From NCBI GenBank assembly GCA_004764695.1, contig SMSO01000006.1, forward strand, positions 538,859 through 602,858: DNA of 64,000 nt, read 5' to 3'. This document shows positions 23,036 to 35,890 of the stretch, in pieces. A program made the translations under genes and the position numbers. The notes below the pieces were generated by a model that was not told where the DNA came from, made no database searches, and worked only from the letters and a program-made list of their open reading frames with translations. The stretch's first letter is position 1; every line of letters begins with the position of its first letter. Origin of the DNA: Schizochytrium sp. TIO01 (Eukaryota > Sar > Bigyra > Thraustochytrida > Thraustochytriidae).

Positions 23036-26000
23036 GCACATCAAATCGCCCTTTCGTTGATTCGCTGGAGTTTGCTTAGTTCTTCTACCAAGGCAGGCGG
23101 CCAAAACGTGCGTATTCGACGCGGGGGATGAAATCGAGCTGCCGCGCGTCCTTGGCGTTTACGAGGATCTTCGGTTGTGCAGGAACAGCTGCCGAGATCC
23201 CAAGGCTGAATCGCCTCGGTGAGTCCATCCTTTGCTGCGTTCGACTCGGGCAGTGAGCAATCATTCGACCGAAGTCGCTGCAGCGTAAGGCCATTAAAAA
23301 GTCATACTCTCCAAAACGTTCAGAGTCCTGCACAAACCGTGAAGAAGCAAGCTCTCAGGAACGAAAGCCTATCAATCAATCAATCAATCAATCAATACAC
23401 CAATTAATACATATCAATCAATGCATCAATCAACACATATCAATTGCATCAATCAACACATATCAATCAATCAGTCGAATTACCCCTGTTTCATTCATTC
23501 CGTTGGCCATTCGTGGAACAAAACAAGAACAGCGGTATCTTCTTCGACTCGACTGAAGCTGCATGGTTTGGATGCCAGGCAATGAATGAATGAATGAATG
23601 AATGCATCGCGATCTGCCAAAGCCGAAGAGACAGACGGCTTGCGTGAATGGAATGGAATGGACGTCCTCGTGATCATCGCAGTAACTAATGCCACTGCGA
23701 CGATCACACTCCACCAACGAGGAACGAACTAACCAGCCGCCTTAACTAAGTTCGTTTGGCATCCTAAGAGAGAGCGATGGTGACTAAAAAGTTTCCCACA
23801 ATGAGAAGCGAAGAAGCGATTAGAAGGAGTATCGCAGCAGTAGCACATAGATAGGAGCCGCCTAAGGATCGCTCTCGCTAGGTGCACCCCCTGCAGATTC
23901 AAATATCCACTATCTATGCTGAGTCAAGTTAGTCGTTTGTCAGTTAGATTAGTTAGTTTAACTATTGCGAGTTATTGCGAGTTAGTTCTTTCAGTCAGTC
24001 AGTCAGTCAGTCCTCTGTGGCGGAAGGATCGTGCCATGATTCGTCAGCAACGGCCGTCAGGCGAGTGCTGGCATACATTGCGGCTGGCCGAGGTACCGCG
24101 GCAGTCCCGAGTCACTGGCTGGCTGGTGCAGTGCAGTGCAGAGCAGTGCGTGACTTGCAGGGGTGCAAGCAGGATGAATGAATGAGCGCAGAATGATCTG
24201 CCGCATGCAGGATGCTGAAGAGCGACGAGGAGCGAAACTTTGGCCTCTTGGGATAGATAGAGAGTTTGGCTGTTTGATTGCGGAGGGGAAGACCAGCTGG
24301 GGGCGGGTGTGCGTGCGTGCGTGCAGGCTCGCGATCCCCGGCCTGGAGATCTTCTTGGTTGATGCAGAGCTGAGCTTTCGCGGAGGACTTAAAGAAGCTG
24401 GTTGCCAAAGGATGGAACAACAACTATACTGCCGGTACGGGTATAAGTTGTACGAAAAGTCTCTGACGACGGCACTTCACCTGAGCGCACATTCATGCCA
24501 GGAATATTTTTCCAGCTTTGATGGGACGACGACATCTTCGCGGATCTCCAGAGCTCGCGGGCAAGCCTAAATTATAGTTCATTCGATTGTGCAAGGAATC
24601 ATGCAAATGCTGAAGTTGTTACAAAAGCTTTGCAGCGATGATCGAATTCGCTCTTGCAATCTAGCCATTTGAGAGAGGCCCTGTATATAGTTCGATGGCC
24701 TCAGGCCTGAAGTCAAGTCAAGCCTAGCGCCCGAAGCTCGAAGCTTTCTCGTCTTCTGCCCGCGGCCAGCGCAATGCATAGGTTGCACTGCCAGTTCCAA
24801 ACAAGACAACCCGCTTACGCACGCAGGCATAGTCAATAGGCAAAGCCAGCCCCGGGCATTGCAAACCTCTTGAATTCATTCATCATCTGTTGCCAGGGTA
24901 GCCCCAGGCTGTTTGTTAGCCAAGCACAGAAGTTCTGGACAGAAAGTATAGGCCCCCTCTGTAATGAAGCTTGCAGTACTCTCTCCTATTGATCCCGCCA
25001 CCTCTTGAAAGCCTCGCTACAAGTGGTATCTGAATCCATGTGGGTCCTAAAGCTTTGCCGAATCCTCGTTCTGGTCTTGCAGTCAGGCCCCGAAATCAAG
25101 TGTCGCCGCTTTTGGCTGCTCTAATGAATGAATCACCGCGACACCGAAAGCATATCTCTCAGCACAAGCCTTCAGAGCTTGTTTCCCGAGAAGCCATCTC
25201 TCGGCTGCCTTGTAATCCGTTGCCAAAGTTTGCTTGCCTGCTCGCTTGTGCAGCATAGGTCTGCTATTCATCTCGGTTCTTGGTGCTCCTGATACTCACA
25301 TTACTTTGATATCTTCCTTAGGTGGAAGCAAGCTTCCAGAGATCGCGCACTGAGGGCCGGACTAGCTCGCGAGTAGCGGCGCCGATCATTCTTTCTGAGA
25401 GGTTCTTGAGCTTCCGCGGCGACCTTCAAGTCTTTGAGTACCACAGCGAAGGTCCCTCGCCCATCCAGCTGCTGCACCAAAATCAGGTGCAAGTAAACCC
25501 ATGCCGCATTTCATGGCCCTAGTGCATTTGTGCAAAATGAGACCACCACTATATGCATAGATAGTCTCTCAATAAAATACAATTACTAAAATACAATAAT
25601 TAAAATACAATTACTAAAATACAATAATTAAGATACCGTGGTAGAGTCATGTACATCAAACAGACGAAGCGAATAAATCTATCCATCGCTGAGATGCCGC
25701 ACGAGAAGTCGATCGATAAGCGAGGGTTCAGAGACGTGGCCTTTTCCTCGCCCGCACTGTCGAGCGGTGAGTCTCTATGCATGCGGGCAGACTGACTGAC
25801 TGACTGACTGACTGACTGACTGCAGCGTTCACGAGCCGAGTCCAAGACAGAAGATTAAACTTCGCGCTCCTTCTGACCGCTACGTGGGTCGGTAGGTACC
25901 CACCTACCAACTAGTCAAAGAGAATTCTTCGCGCCTCCTTCTTGGCTTTGTTTGCCCTTTGAGCTGTGGCCTCTTCTTCTCTTTTCTCTCGTCGGAAAGA

Positions 26001-26263
26001 AGCCAACTTCAACTTGAAGATCGCTGTCCTGCATGCATGGCTGGATGACTAGCTAACTAGCTAACTAACTAAATAACTAAATGAATAAATGAATAATTGA
26101 ATAATTAATGAACTAACTAACTAGCTATCTATCTGATAAGCTAAGACAGGCACCACTAGGGCGTTTGATCAATGAAAAAGAAGGTCGCTGTCAGTCACGA
26201 TTCTAACACTCGTAAGAGGGCAGGCAGTCTGAAATAAGAACAGGACAAACATTGGTGTGCTGA

Positions 26264-26397
26264 TTTGTTTGTTTGTTTGTTTGTTTGTTTGTTTGTTTGT
26301 TTGTTTGTTTGTTTGTTTGTTTGTTTGTTTGTTTGTTTGTTTGTTTGTTTGTTTGTTTGTTTGTTTGTTTGTTTGTTTGTTTGTTTGTTTGTTTGTT
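26264..26397 (+). repeat. (GTTT)33 microsatellite
   Basis: An uninterrupted tetranucleotide tract of about 134 bp, the longest simple repeat in the window. It creates open frames on both strands (Cys-Leu-Phe-Val and Asn-Lys-Gln-Thr repeats) that should not be read as proteins. The absence of interruptions indicates active slippage. Confidence 0.97.
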
Positions 26398-27000
26398 AAT
26401 TCTGCACAGGCATCGGGTCCGAATATCGATGGGTCTGGAGACTTAGAAATTGATATGGCAGTGCTAATGAACAAATTCAAACTTTAGGAAAGATGGCGAG
26501 AGACTGCATAAAGGTATCCTGCAGTGTCCAAGGAAACCAGTGCAATCTTTCCTTTTAATTAAAAAAGAAAAAGAAAAATAAAAATAAAAAATAAAAAGAG
26601 GAAAAAGAGGAAAAACTTATGATTCCCCTTGTTACCTCCTCTCGTTTTTCCTCGTTTTATATTTAAAAAATAAATTAAGAAATAACATAACAATTAATTC
26701 GAAATAATAAGAATTATAAACAAAATGAGAATGATAGCGAATGTTTTTAGAGTACCCAACGTGCTTTAGGAGACGCTTAGGTGCAATTAACCATTGAGCC
26801 TCCAAAGTCAAATCATTTATTCTGTTGATCTTCATTTCGTACAATTAAAATTAATTATCTCTAGCAGTTCCTGTTTTCGATCTCTTCACAATGTTTCATT
26901 TATGAGTATGAACAGACTATTCTATAGATTTTCAATTGATAAAAATGAAATAACGTTTACAACCTTTAAGAATGATGGTCTCAGCCATCATTCCTATGAA
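26398..27000. other. AT-rich stretch, nothing recognised
   Basis: Poly-A/AAAAT-rich sequence around 26560-26610 with short frames only. Nothing is supported. Confidence 0.5.
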
Positions 27001-29600
27001 AAATGCGCCATGGCGCTAGCTAATGACTACTTACTACTAAGTAGTCTGGGGTCTGAAAGAAACGAAAGTCGAGGCGCCCTTAGGCGGAGGGCTAGGAGGC
27101 CTTAGTCAGCCCATGTGGGGGGGAAAGAACAAACTAAGTTTGGTGGCGGATTGATTTGTCTCAGTCTCTTCTTGGCCGCGCGAGGACCAAGTTCTGTCCC
27201 GAGTTCTCTAATAAGTCCGCCGCTGCATAAAGAAGCCAGAGCGCGCAAGGCCGAGGATGCCCTGGGGCCGAGTGGCCTTCCGCTCGTGGCGTGGCCTCTT
27301 CGAAGGACTCCTCTCTCGCCTCTGCGGGCTCACAATCAAGTTAAGATCTTACGTTATGTACCTTTATCTTTCTTATCTCGTCTTTCGCCTCTGAAAGCGC
27401 ACTCTCGAGGAGAACTTGAAGAAGAACTCGAAGAAGAACTGAAAGAGCTTGGAGGAGAAGAAGAGGAGCTTGAAGAACTTGAAGAATTACTTGAAGAAGG
27501 AAGAAGAAGAAAAAGAAGAAGAAGAAGAAGAAGAAGAAGACTCTCCCCGGAGATCTCGAGTCTGTTCTGTTGCACATTCGCAGCAGAAGGAGATTGGGAT
27601 CTCTGAGGTTCCTAAACAAGCAAGCACACTCTGTTTGCGATGCTGATGTCAGCAAGGCGCCCTCCCTTTTCAATCAACGCGCCAAGCGCCGCCTCAGCTA
27701 GGAGCCAGTTATCGTATACGCTAGGGGTGGCGGCGGATGCTGATGTAAGCAAATGTAATGCAATCTGATGTAATGTGATGTAATGTAATGTGATGTAATG
27801 TAATGCAGTTGACAGCGAGAACCCGAAGAACTGGCGCAAGACTAGAACTTGGGATTAGCGTCGAAGGAGCTCGCTCGCTTCGAAGAGCTCGCTCGAAGAA
27901 ACGTGGAGGAGGCCCTCGACGTACACCCGAGAGCCAGTCCTGGGGAGGCCAGGTTGTTTAGAAGCGGCACCGACGAAGCGCTCTGTTGGCCCCGTCTTCT
28001 TTTGGTGCAATTCTCCACATCAGTCGATCAGTTCCACAGGAAAAAGAACGTGATGCGGTCAGAAGCCAACTTTAAAAACCAAAAAACGCTTTTTAAAAAA
28101 CTTTTAAAAAACAAACTAACAAACAAGTCGGGAAAACGCGGCGGCAGCTTTGGAACCCGTAGATTGACTGTACGCCGTAGAAGTCCATACGCAGCCGCTA
28201 GGCGCGCGGCCTGTCAGGGTTATGATTACGATAGTCTGATATTATTATAGCTGTTTCTTCAAAGTACGAAAGATATCAGTTAACCGTAGACAATAAAGTT
28301 GTCATCATCCAATTAGATTTTAAGGTAAAACTGTTTCTAAAACTGTTTCTAAAACTGTTGTAGTGTAGTAGTGGGGGACAAGGAAGCGAGGATGAATGAA
28401 AGAAACCAGGGGCCCAGAGACAGGCCTTGGAGTGGGCAGCCCAGTTGAGGGGCTGGAAGCGCCGCCTCAACAGGCAGCGAGGCCTGGCCAGCTGCCGGCC
28501 AGGGCGTCCCTGCGGAGGTCTAGCTGTAGCTAGCTCGACTTCACCCACGATAGAAGTCTTCGCGTGAGCGAGAATAGCGGCCCTTTTCGCCTCGTAGTTC
28601 GTCAATGGCTGAGCGATTGATTGCAATCTCTCTCCTTTGCTTTCTCGCCTCGCAGTAGTCAATACTTACTATGGCAGGAGAGAGAAAGTTGGCAAAGGCG
28701 GCAAAGATCGTGTGCGAAACTAGTTCTGTCCAAGAGCAGAGGACTTTCGACTTTCGCGAGTTCTTCGCCGCACGCATTCCTTGCGATCAATGTCGGCAGA
28801 AGCAGCCTCGCCGATAGACCTCGCTGCTGCTGCTCGCTGCTGCTGCTGCTTTCTGGGTTTCAAGTCGAGCCGAGCAGTCGAAGTTGCGCGGGATAAGGCA
28901 AGCTTTGATAGTCGCTTCTCTGAGAAGGTTGGCTTAGGCGCCTGAGTGCTTCGAAGCAGAACTCGCTGGAGAAGCTTGGGATGATGGCAGAGCTCACCAA
29001 TCAAGCTCCGCCTCGAAGTCGAGAGTTTCAGATCCAACCTGAGCAGCTCGTTGAAGCAGGCCTGCGTCAAGCGCGGCGAGTCCGACAGAGGTTCGCGATG
29101 AACGGGTTCAAAGAAAGGATGCATGAATGCATGATAATCATGAATCCATGATGGATGAGTGTCTGGACTGAGTCCGTCTCCGAGGACTTTTCTTTCGTGA
29201 AGAGCACCGCGCAGCAGATGCAGCAGGGTTCGAGCAGTGGCTTTCAAGCTGTCCTTTGCTCGAGCCGCCTCGCTCCTCCGCCCGCTCGAGAAAGCGACGC
29301 CCCGAACAGATGAGATGCTCTTGTCTCCAAAGCCGCCGCAGGCAGAGATCCTGCTCGGGCTTGCTGGAACGAACCCCAGGCCACCAAGACCCGGAGTGGC
29401 GGGAGGCAGCGAGGCAGCGAGGCAGGTACGCACCCGCCCGCCGAAGCCGTGCGTGCCCGCGACGCCCGTGGCGGAGTCGGGAAAAGCTCAGGGAACCTCG
29501 AGGGGTTAGAGAGAAGCTGCTCTGCTCTTCTTCAAGATCTTCCTTCCTCCCCTTATTCATCCTTTCCTTACTAAGACGAAGAGAGGGAGGCATGTAGTAA
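27001..29600. other. GC-rich blocks open in several frames, split by an AT-rich gap
   Basis: GC-rich blocks at about 27000-28000 and 28380-29600 flank an AT-rich gap at 28060-28360. A purine tract (GAA-rich, 27410-27541) and a TGTAATG-type minisatellite (27736-27806) lie in the first part, and a 12-bp unit is repeated three times at 28327-28359. The longest frame is minus 28720-29433 (237 codons), opening at a GTG. Its middle reads like a folded helical protein (for example ARTLLHLLRGALHERKVLG), but an overlapping minus frame at 29138-29593 is open too. It could contain exons of a spliced minus-strand gene. No family was recognised. Confidence 0.3.
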
Positions 29601-30055
29601 GTAATCTATGTGATCGTAGCAGTGTAGCGGAGGGGTGCCAGAGTGACGCGGGCGGCGGCGGCAGTTCCGCAGCGGTTCCGTGCCGGTGATGGGCGCATGC
29701 ATGGGTCAACTTCACTCAGGAGATTGAAACTGAGAGAGTAGAGAAGTTTGTTCCAAAGACCGTTCGGAACGCGAGAAAGAGGCTCGCAGCTGAAGCGTTA
29801 GTAGTTATAACACGTGCGTGTCACGAAGATGGGGGGTTTTCGCCTGAGTTGTGGAAAGAGTGGGACTCGGGTAGTTGGGACTCGACCGTTTTTGAGAGTT
29901 CTAACTCTCTTTTTCCTCTTCTTCTTTTCCCCTTTTCCGCAAAAGTTCAAGAAGAACCCTTGTAAAGATAAAGAAACTTCGAGTTGAGCAGAAACTAAAA
30001 AGTAATTGAAAGATTCCTCAATTGAAAAAACGCTCTCTTTCTGCGTGGATAAGCT

Positions 30056-30090
<35 letters not shown>

Positions 30091-33000
30091 ATAGAAGAAG
30101 AAGAAGAAGAAGAAGAAAAAAGAAAAGACGGTTCGAGTCCCAAGGTTGGATGTTCGGAGAGAGCCCATGCCCTTTGAAGGCCATAAGTGTTGTGTTGTGT
30201 TGCGTATCTTATCAGGGAGACGTGGAGAGCACAGGGGCCTTGGTCCGGCTGTTGCTAGCTAGGCATATCAGCGCTCTGCTTGCTTAGCGCCATCCATGCT
30301 CATGCCACGATCGTTCGCGTCTGTCAGCAAGGGAGGGGTGCTTAGGAGTCAGCCAACAACATGAACTTTCCCCTTTCTTTTGTTAAAAATGATAATAATT
30401 CTCTCTAGAGAGAGATAAATAAATAGAAGAACTAACTTGGAGGAGAAAATAGTTTGTTTGTTTTTTGGTCTAGAAAACATCTTAATATATAGAGAGATTC
30501 ATTAAATGGGTAAGTAACTAAACCAGGTGGCTTCAACGCGTAAAGAACGAGGAGAACACTGAGATGTAGTACCAGAGCGCGCGGGATGGAACAGGTATGG
30601 CGCTTAAAATAAGAAAAGCAAAAACAAAAACATAGATCTGTAATACTATTTCAAGCCACGCGAAGCTGGGGAATCACCTACCAGGTTTTTATTTTTAATA
30701 TGTTTATAAATATTTATTTTTAAAAATTAAAAAAAGGGAAGAAAATTTAACAGTGAAAAAGACGATGAAGCTTTTCGGCGATTAGCTTGAAGTTTTGAAT
30801 ACCGGCAAACTGTGACGGACAAAACCAACTTCCATGCAGAGATGTCCAATGTTGCTTCACCCGATCGAGTTCGAAAATGGCGCTGACCATTTCGACATCG
30901 TTAGTATCCGTCTACATTGCAACAAACCAGCGTTCTAGAGGCACGAAAGTGCATCATACTTAATATCCAAAAAGGTACCAGGGAAATTTACCATTTCGGG
31001 AACAGGAAGTAAGAATGTGCTTCCGGTCATAACAAAAAATTTCCAATTAAAAAAAAAACAAAAAAAACACTAATAATAGAAAAAAAAATACCTCGAAGTT
31101 TTCTTCTTTTATTTATTTATTAAAAAAAAAAGAAGATTGAAAAATATTTGATATATTTTTTCACTAAAAAGCTTTCTAAAGAAAATGTTCTTTATTCTTG
31201 CTAAAGTGGAAAGGAGGAAGAATAGAAGGTACTTTAGGTACTTCAGCTGAGCAACATAATAGATCTTTTCCCTCGCTCGCCACCTAAGGGTGCACCTCAA
31301 AAGTCTCAAGTTAGCCATTGTGGCCCATATTGTGGGAGCTCCGCACGACGCTTAGTGTACGAATTGTCTGAAGAAGCCTCTGCTCAGCCAGCGAAAGGGA
31401 AGCGAAAGGAAACACAACCCCCGGCAATCTCGCTCATGACCTCTGAATCGACCGCATCTTCCTTAGCACCCTGGTGTGCACCATATCTTGTTATTTAACG
31501 CCTGTACAAGTCTCTGTGATGGTGGGTATTGTATGAGTATTTAAATTTTGAAAATCTGTCCCGCCAAGACCGGACAGTGCCAAAATTTAGCGCAGATTTG
31601 CCGATGCTCTGTACATACAAGTTTGGCAACCAGTATGAACTTTAATCCAAATAGGGAAAGGTAGCTGTTGCACGAAGGGAAATCTTACAGAGCAAGCTGG
31701 CGAAAACTCACTCCTTCGTCATAGCCATTCGTAGTCTTGAAGTACACCGTGGTGGCCGCAAAACGTTACCTAACCTATCATTTAAAGACACATACAAAAG
31801 CTATTCCTTCGCCGAAGGAACGAATACACGAATACACGAAGCGTAGAATAGATTAGGCTCAGAGTGAGTATGGTATACATTTTCGAACGACAGGGAACTA
31901 TGATCCGCTACATCAATTTAAATTTTGATGAAACAAAGGCAAAACAAACAAACAAAAAATCATAGACAAAGACAAAATAAAATCAGCAAACATACCACTA
32001 AAACTGAAAAACCGCGCGCTTAAGTCTCATAATCAAATATTCTCAAGAATACTTGAGAATGAATGGCCTGTACGAATGAGAAACACAATCTTCAAATCGA
32101 AATGCATATTGCTGTGCGTACGCATAAATTTCTTTTTGGTGGTTCCTTCAAAGGCGCAAAAAAAATATTGGATCTGCGCAAAACATCAGGATCATACTCG
32201 CTATACTCTACACTAACAGGAAATACAATCGCATTTTTTTCCTTTTTGGTACTAAGTGTCACTTTTGGCAGAAGGGAAATAAATCCGCTGGTGCAGTTTC
32301 TTTCGTGCCTGTTCTACAGTAGACATAAAGTATACCCATAAGCTTCATGGAGTTGTTGAGAAGTACTCCTTATTAATTCACAATAAATACTTTAGCTATC
32401 TATTCTTTTTCTTCTTTTTTTAAAATAATGGAGGCTTGTTTGTAGGTGCCGAGCGATGGGTGCTATAGATGTACGCACTCGTACTATGTCATAGCGAGGA
32501 TAAAAAATGGCGACAACGATGGTAAAGACCCCTTCCCCATTGAATTGACAAACATGCTCTCAAAAGAAATCAGAGGGTGGCAGCGCGTATGTATAGCGGT
32601 ATGAGCATTTGAACCAATTGAAGCTCCATCTTTGTATCCGTTTTATGTAGTATCTTACCTAAATCCTTTTGCGCACCCATAAAAATGTCAGAAAAACCAA
32701 AGCTAGATTTCTTAGTCTTGCAGATGGCCAAGTAAGTTTTGCAAAAAAAAACAAAAACAAAAATAGATAATATAAATAATACCATGTGCCTAAATTAGTA
32801 CAAAGCTAGAATTTCCCTCTTTTGAATTGAAATTTTACTGAAAAGTCTACTCTCAGGCGTTCAAGATCTCGAATCTCTGGCACTTCAACGCCACGTTTGA
32901 ATTTACCCGCATTGTTCAGCATGTATTATCCCGTACGGGTCGATCGAATCCTCTATACAGCAACTGCAACGCCCAGAGTCTTATTGCAGAACCTGTCACA

Positions 33001-33097
33001 ACATTAATCTTTAAGAAGACCAACTGGAAATGCGATTGAAAAGTTGAATTTTGCTGGTGTTCTGCTCTGGTAACCCTGAAAGGTGAGGAGGTATTTA
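29601..33097. other. Mostly AT-rich gene-poor stretch
   Basis: A 30-nt poly-A followed by (GAA)n lies at 30058-30118. On the minus strand this would look like a U-rich tract. From 30360 to 33097 all frames are broken by many stops. No RNA gene or domain was recognised. Confidence 0.45.
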
Positions 33098-33403
33098 TGA
33101 AACCAAAAGCTGCCCACTGTAAGACTAACAATAACGAAGGATTCCTGGCTCAGCTCCTTTCGCGAGCGTCCGCACATTTTACAGATAGACCTGTTGCCCG
33201 TGGAATCTTCGGTTGAAGCTTCAGGAGAAACTGATGGCTGGTGCTCGTGCTGCACTAAGAGAACATCCAGTCTTCGTAACCGACACTACTGTGGCGTAAG
33301 AAGCCTTGTACAGGTTCACAAACTTTCGAGAATTTGGAAGTGGCCCACGTTTGTTTTCCTCTGTTCTTCTTCCACAAATGAACGAACTCACTGCACCACT
33401 TAG
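33098..33403 (+). pseudogene. Possible remnant of a FYVE-finger protein
   Basis: A frame open for about 100 codons, with no ATG near its start, carries DGWCSCC, then eight residues, then RNRHYCG and VQVHKLSR. This spacing resembles the first half of a FYVE zinc finger (Cys-x2-Cys, then an R-x-R-H-H-C core), the module that binds phosphatidylinositol-3-phosphate on endosomes. The cysteines expected in the second half are replaced. The upstream part (WLSSFRERPHILQI) could be the end of a preceding domain. AT-rich surroundings full of stops argue for a relic. A chance match is possible. Confidence 0.25.
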
Positions 33404-35890
33404 GAGTCTACTACTGCAAATAGCACACCGTGCCCCAAAGATTCTGCTGGCGTATCATCTATCTACCCACGATCGTGAATCATAATAGAATGGAAGGCGA
33501 GAACAGGCGGGTTCTTCAGAAATGAAAAGATTTATAGACCCCAGACGATAAAGCATCGCTTGCTATACACGGCGCCCTCCCTCTACGTTGGTCCAACCCA
33601 TCGCATAGTTACTGATTAGCACCTAGTACCTTCTTTCTACTGATTGTTTTTGTTTGTTTTTGTTTTTTTTCCTAAGGCTCATTCGGGTTCTTTACCTTTC
33701 CATCTCTCCTTTCCCTCCGAGTCTCGAGTCCAACTGAACAATGCGCAATCTTAACCCCAGCTGAAAGAACCGGCGAAGGGTTTTGGCTCGCTAGGGCGCA
33801 AATAGAATCCGCGACTTGTCTTCGAGGCAAACCTGAGAAGAAGAGGAAGAACAAGAACAAGAACAGGTTCGTTCCATGAGAAAAGCGGATGGTTGTGGAG
33901 CCTTCATGTGGCCAAAAAGAAGACTTTCGAGTTGTTAGGCTAGTCCAGATATCAACTTTGTGCTACTAGCGCAACACACCGCAACCTGAAATAATAATCA
34001 TGTACCAATAAACTTTAATATAAGTCAACAAGGGCGTGTATCTTCAGAAACAGGTCAAATTGGCAACACCTCGGACGTTGGAACTTTACAATTTGCAGGA
34101 TCATACGGCCACGATGCAGTATTCGAAAATACGGGTGCAGGTTTCGACCAAAACACAACCAGACTCCATCCTTGCAGGAGACTAGGTAAACAGAGGAGAC
34201 AGGCTTTTCTTGTCCGGATTTAGTGAGGTATCTCTCCCTCCTCCATTGCTCTTCCACAAAAGAACCGCCTTCCAAAAGATTTGCGACAGATAAAGCGAAG
34301 GCTAATATTGCCCGGGCTTATTGCATGGCATCAAGACCATGAAATTCGGAGACTTAAGAATAACTCATTCATGATGAATGATTCATTCATGCGCGATACG
34401 TTATGATCTGCACCAAGAAACAAAACAAAACAAAACAAAACAAAAGACAAAAAAAGTAAAAAAATAACCAAAAAATAACATTTGCATACTGAAATAAATT
34501 TGAGCACCATTGAATCTTTTGATTTATTGCGCAAGGGAAAAAAAGGAAAAGGGTGAAATAAAGCGCGTAGAGATGTTGAAGCAGGATAGTTTCGTGCAAT
34601 TAAAGTCGTGGATTTACTGGCAAATATCTTTACACCTCCATGGGAAAAGCTAATCTTTCAATGTCTCAGGAATATCCGATTCCTCAATTTCCAAATTTGT
34701 ATTTTGCATCATTAGATGCCAACGGCAACAATACTTCAATGGACTTCGTATTGTGTATTTTACGCATCTGCTAATTTAAAAATATTCTATCCTCTGCTCG
34801 ATCATCCTTGAATGAAGGTTTAGCTAAATCTGTAAGACATGTTTTGAAATTTGAATGCTTCAAAATCCATCATGTTACAAATCCTAGCAATAGTCTCCTT
34901 TGAGTAACGTGGAAAAAATCCTCGTGTTACATCTCGTTGTACGGAGAAACCTACCAGGCTTCTTTTTAGTAACAATTTGCAAATTGAGAACAACCTAATC
35001 TCTTTCTGCAGCACATCATTGTGTCTCTGAAAACTGTAAATTTGTCAACGCTTTTCAATATCTGCATTTGTATAATCAATTCCTGCCTTCAGCAATGAAT
35101 AAGATGCCTTTCGAAATTTTTCCCTTTTTCCCTTTTCTTTTCTAAAAAGCAGATTCAATAACCCCTAATGATTTAACCTTTGCTTATTTTATAAAATTCA
35201 TATTCTTGCGTTCACAGTTTTAGAATTAAAACATCACATCATAAATTAAACTCAAGTTAAGAAATCAGTTTCATTTATTTAAAAATATATCTTTCGGAAA
35301 TAACCTTTTTTCTCTCTCTAAAAGTTAAAAGAATAAAATTTCATAAAATGCGTTTATCTATTCCACTGGGGCGTGCACATTTTTGCATACCTGTAACCCC
35401 CATTACTATTAATCAAAGGTGCTAAAACGGGTTCAAGAAGTGAACAATTTTAATTATTTTATATATGATACATATTATATCTATTATATCGAACAGCGAA
35501 CTATCTCTTCGATTTGTCATGTTTACAAGTCTCGTTTGAGTCTATTTGCGCGGATGAGCCTGCAGAAAGTAGAATAAAACAGTACGAAACCAGCAGATTT
35601 GGGATAAACAAACAGAACTACAAACAAGCGACTTTGCAATCACTCCTCGTCGAACTGCACAAAACTCGATTCACACTATCGTGGTCGTTCTCCCCGCTGG
35701 CTTTTCTACCTTGAGCGTCTTCTGCAAACTTCCTCTCCAAAAGTTCTTGAAAGAAAAGAAAGTGACTTACCGCTTAATTGTGCAACTCGGAGAACCTACC
35801 TGTTCAATACTCGTGCCTGCCCTTCCACAATTCTGCCAATCGTTGATTGGCATCGTTCCTTCTTTCAAATTGCCACCTCCACCTCCGAAA
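33404..35890. other. AT-rich gene-poor stretch
   Basis: No gene is supported. A plus frame open for about 78 codons around 33990-34230 (with SSETGQIGNTSDVGTLQFAG) is not recognisable. (AAAAC)n lies at about 34418-34446. The rest is stop-rich. Confidence 0.45.

Larger units (their letters stand above)
19311..26160. other. Gene-poor stretch with many short repeats
   Basis: No gene can be supported over nearly 7 kb. Contents include (AAACTA)n at 19546-19587, a 21-bp array at 20734-20820, a 7-bp AAAGTTC array at 21377-21421, (TAGC)n near 21896-21915, (GATA)n at 23001-23034, (CAGT)n near 23992-24012 and (GACT)n near 25793-25822. A CAACACATATCAAT-type repeat lies at about 23396-23475. AGGTACCT occurs at 20536-20543. 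Open frames are short and overlap on both strands. Confidence 0.45.

Noticed and set aside
23370-23480. AATC and CAACACATATCAAT repeats as a CRISPR-like array
   Set aside because: The units are short and contiguous without unique spacers, and the genome is eukaryotic.
26264-26480. Long Cys-Leu-Phe-Val and Asn-Lys-Gln-Thr repeat frames
   Set aside because: They are pure translations of the (GTTT)n tract on the two strands.
30120-30145. GGTTCGAGTCCC as the T-arm of a tRNA
   Set aside because: It follows a poly-A/GAA run and no acceptor or anticodon arms can be formed around it.
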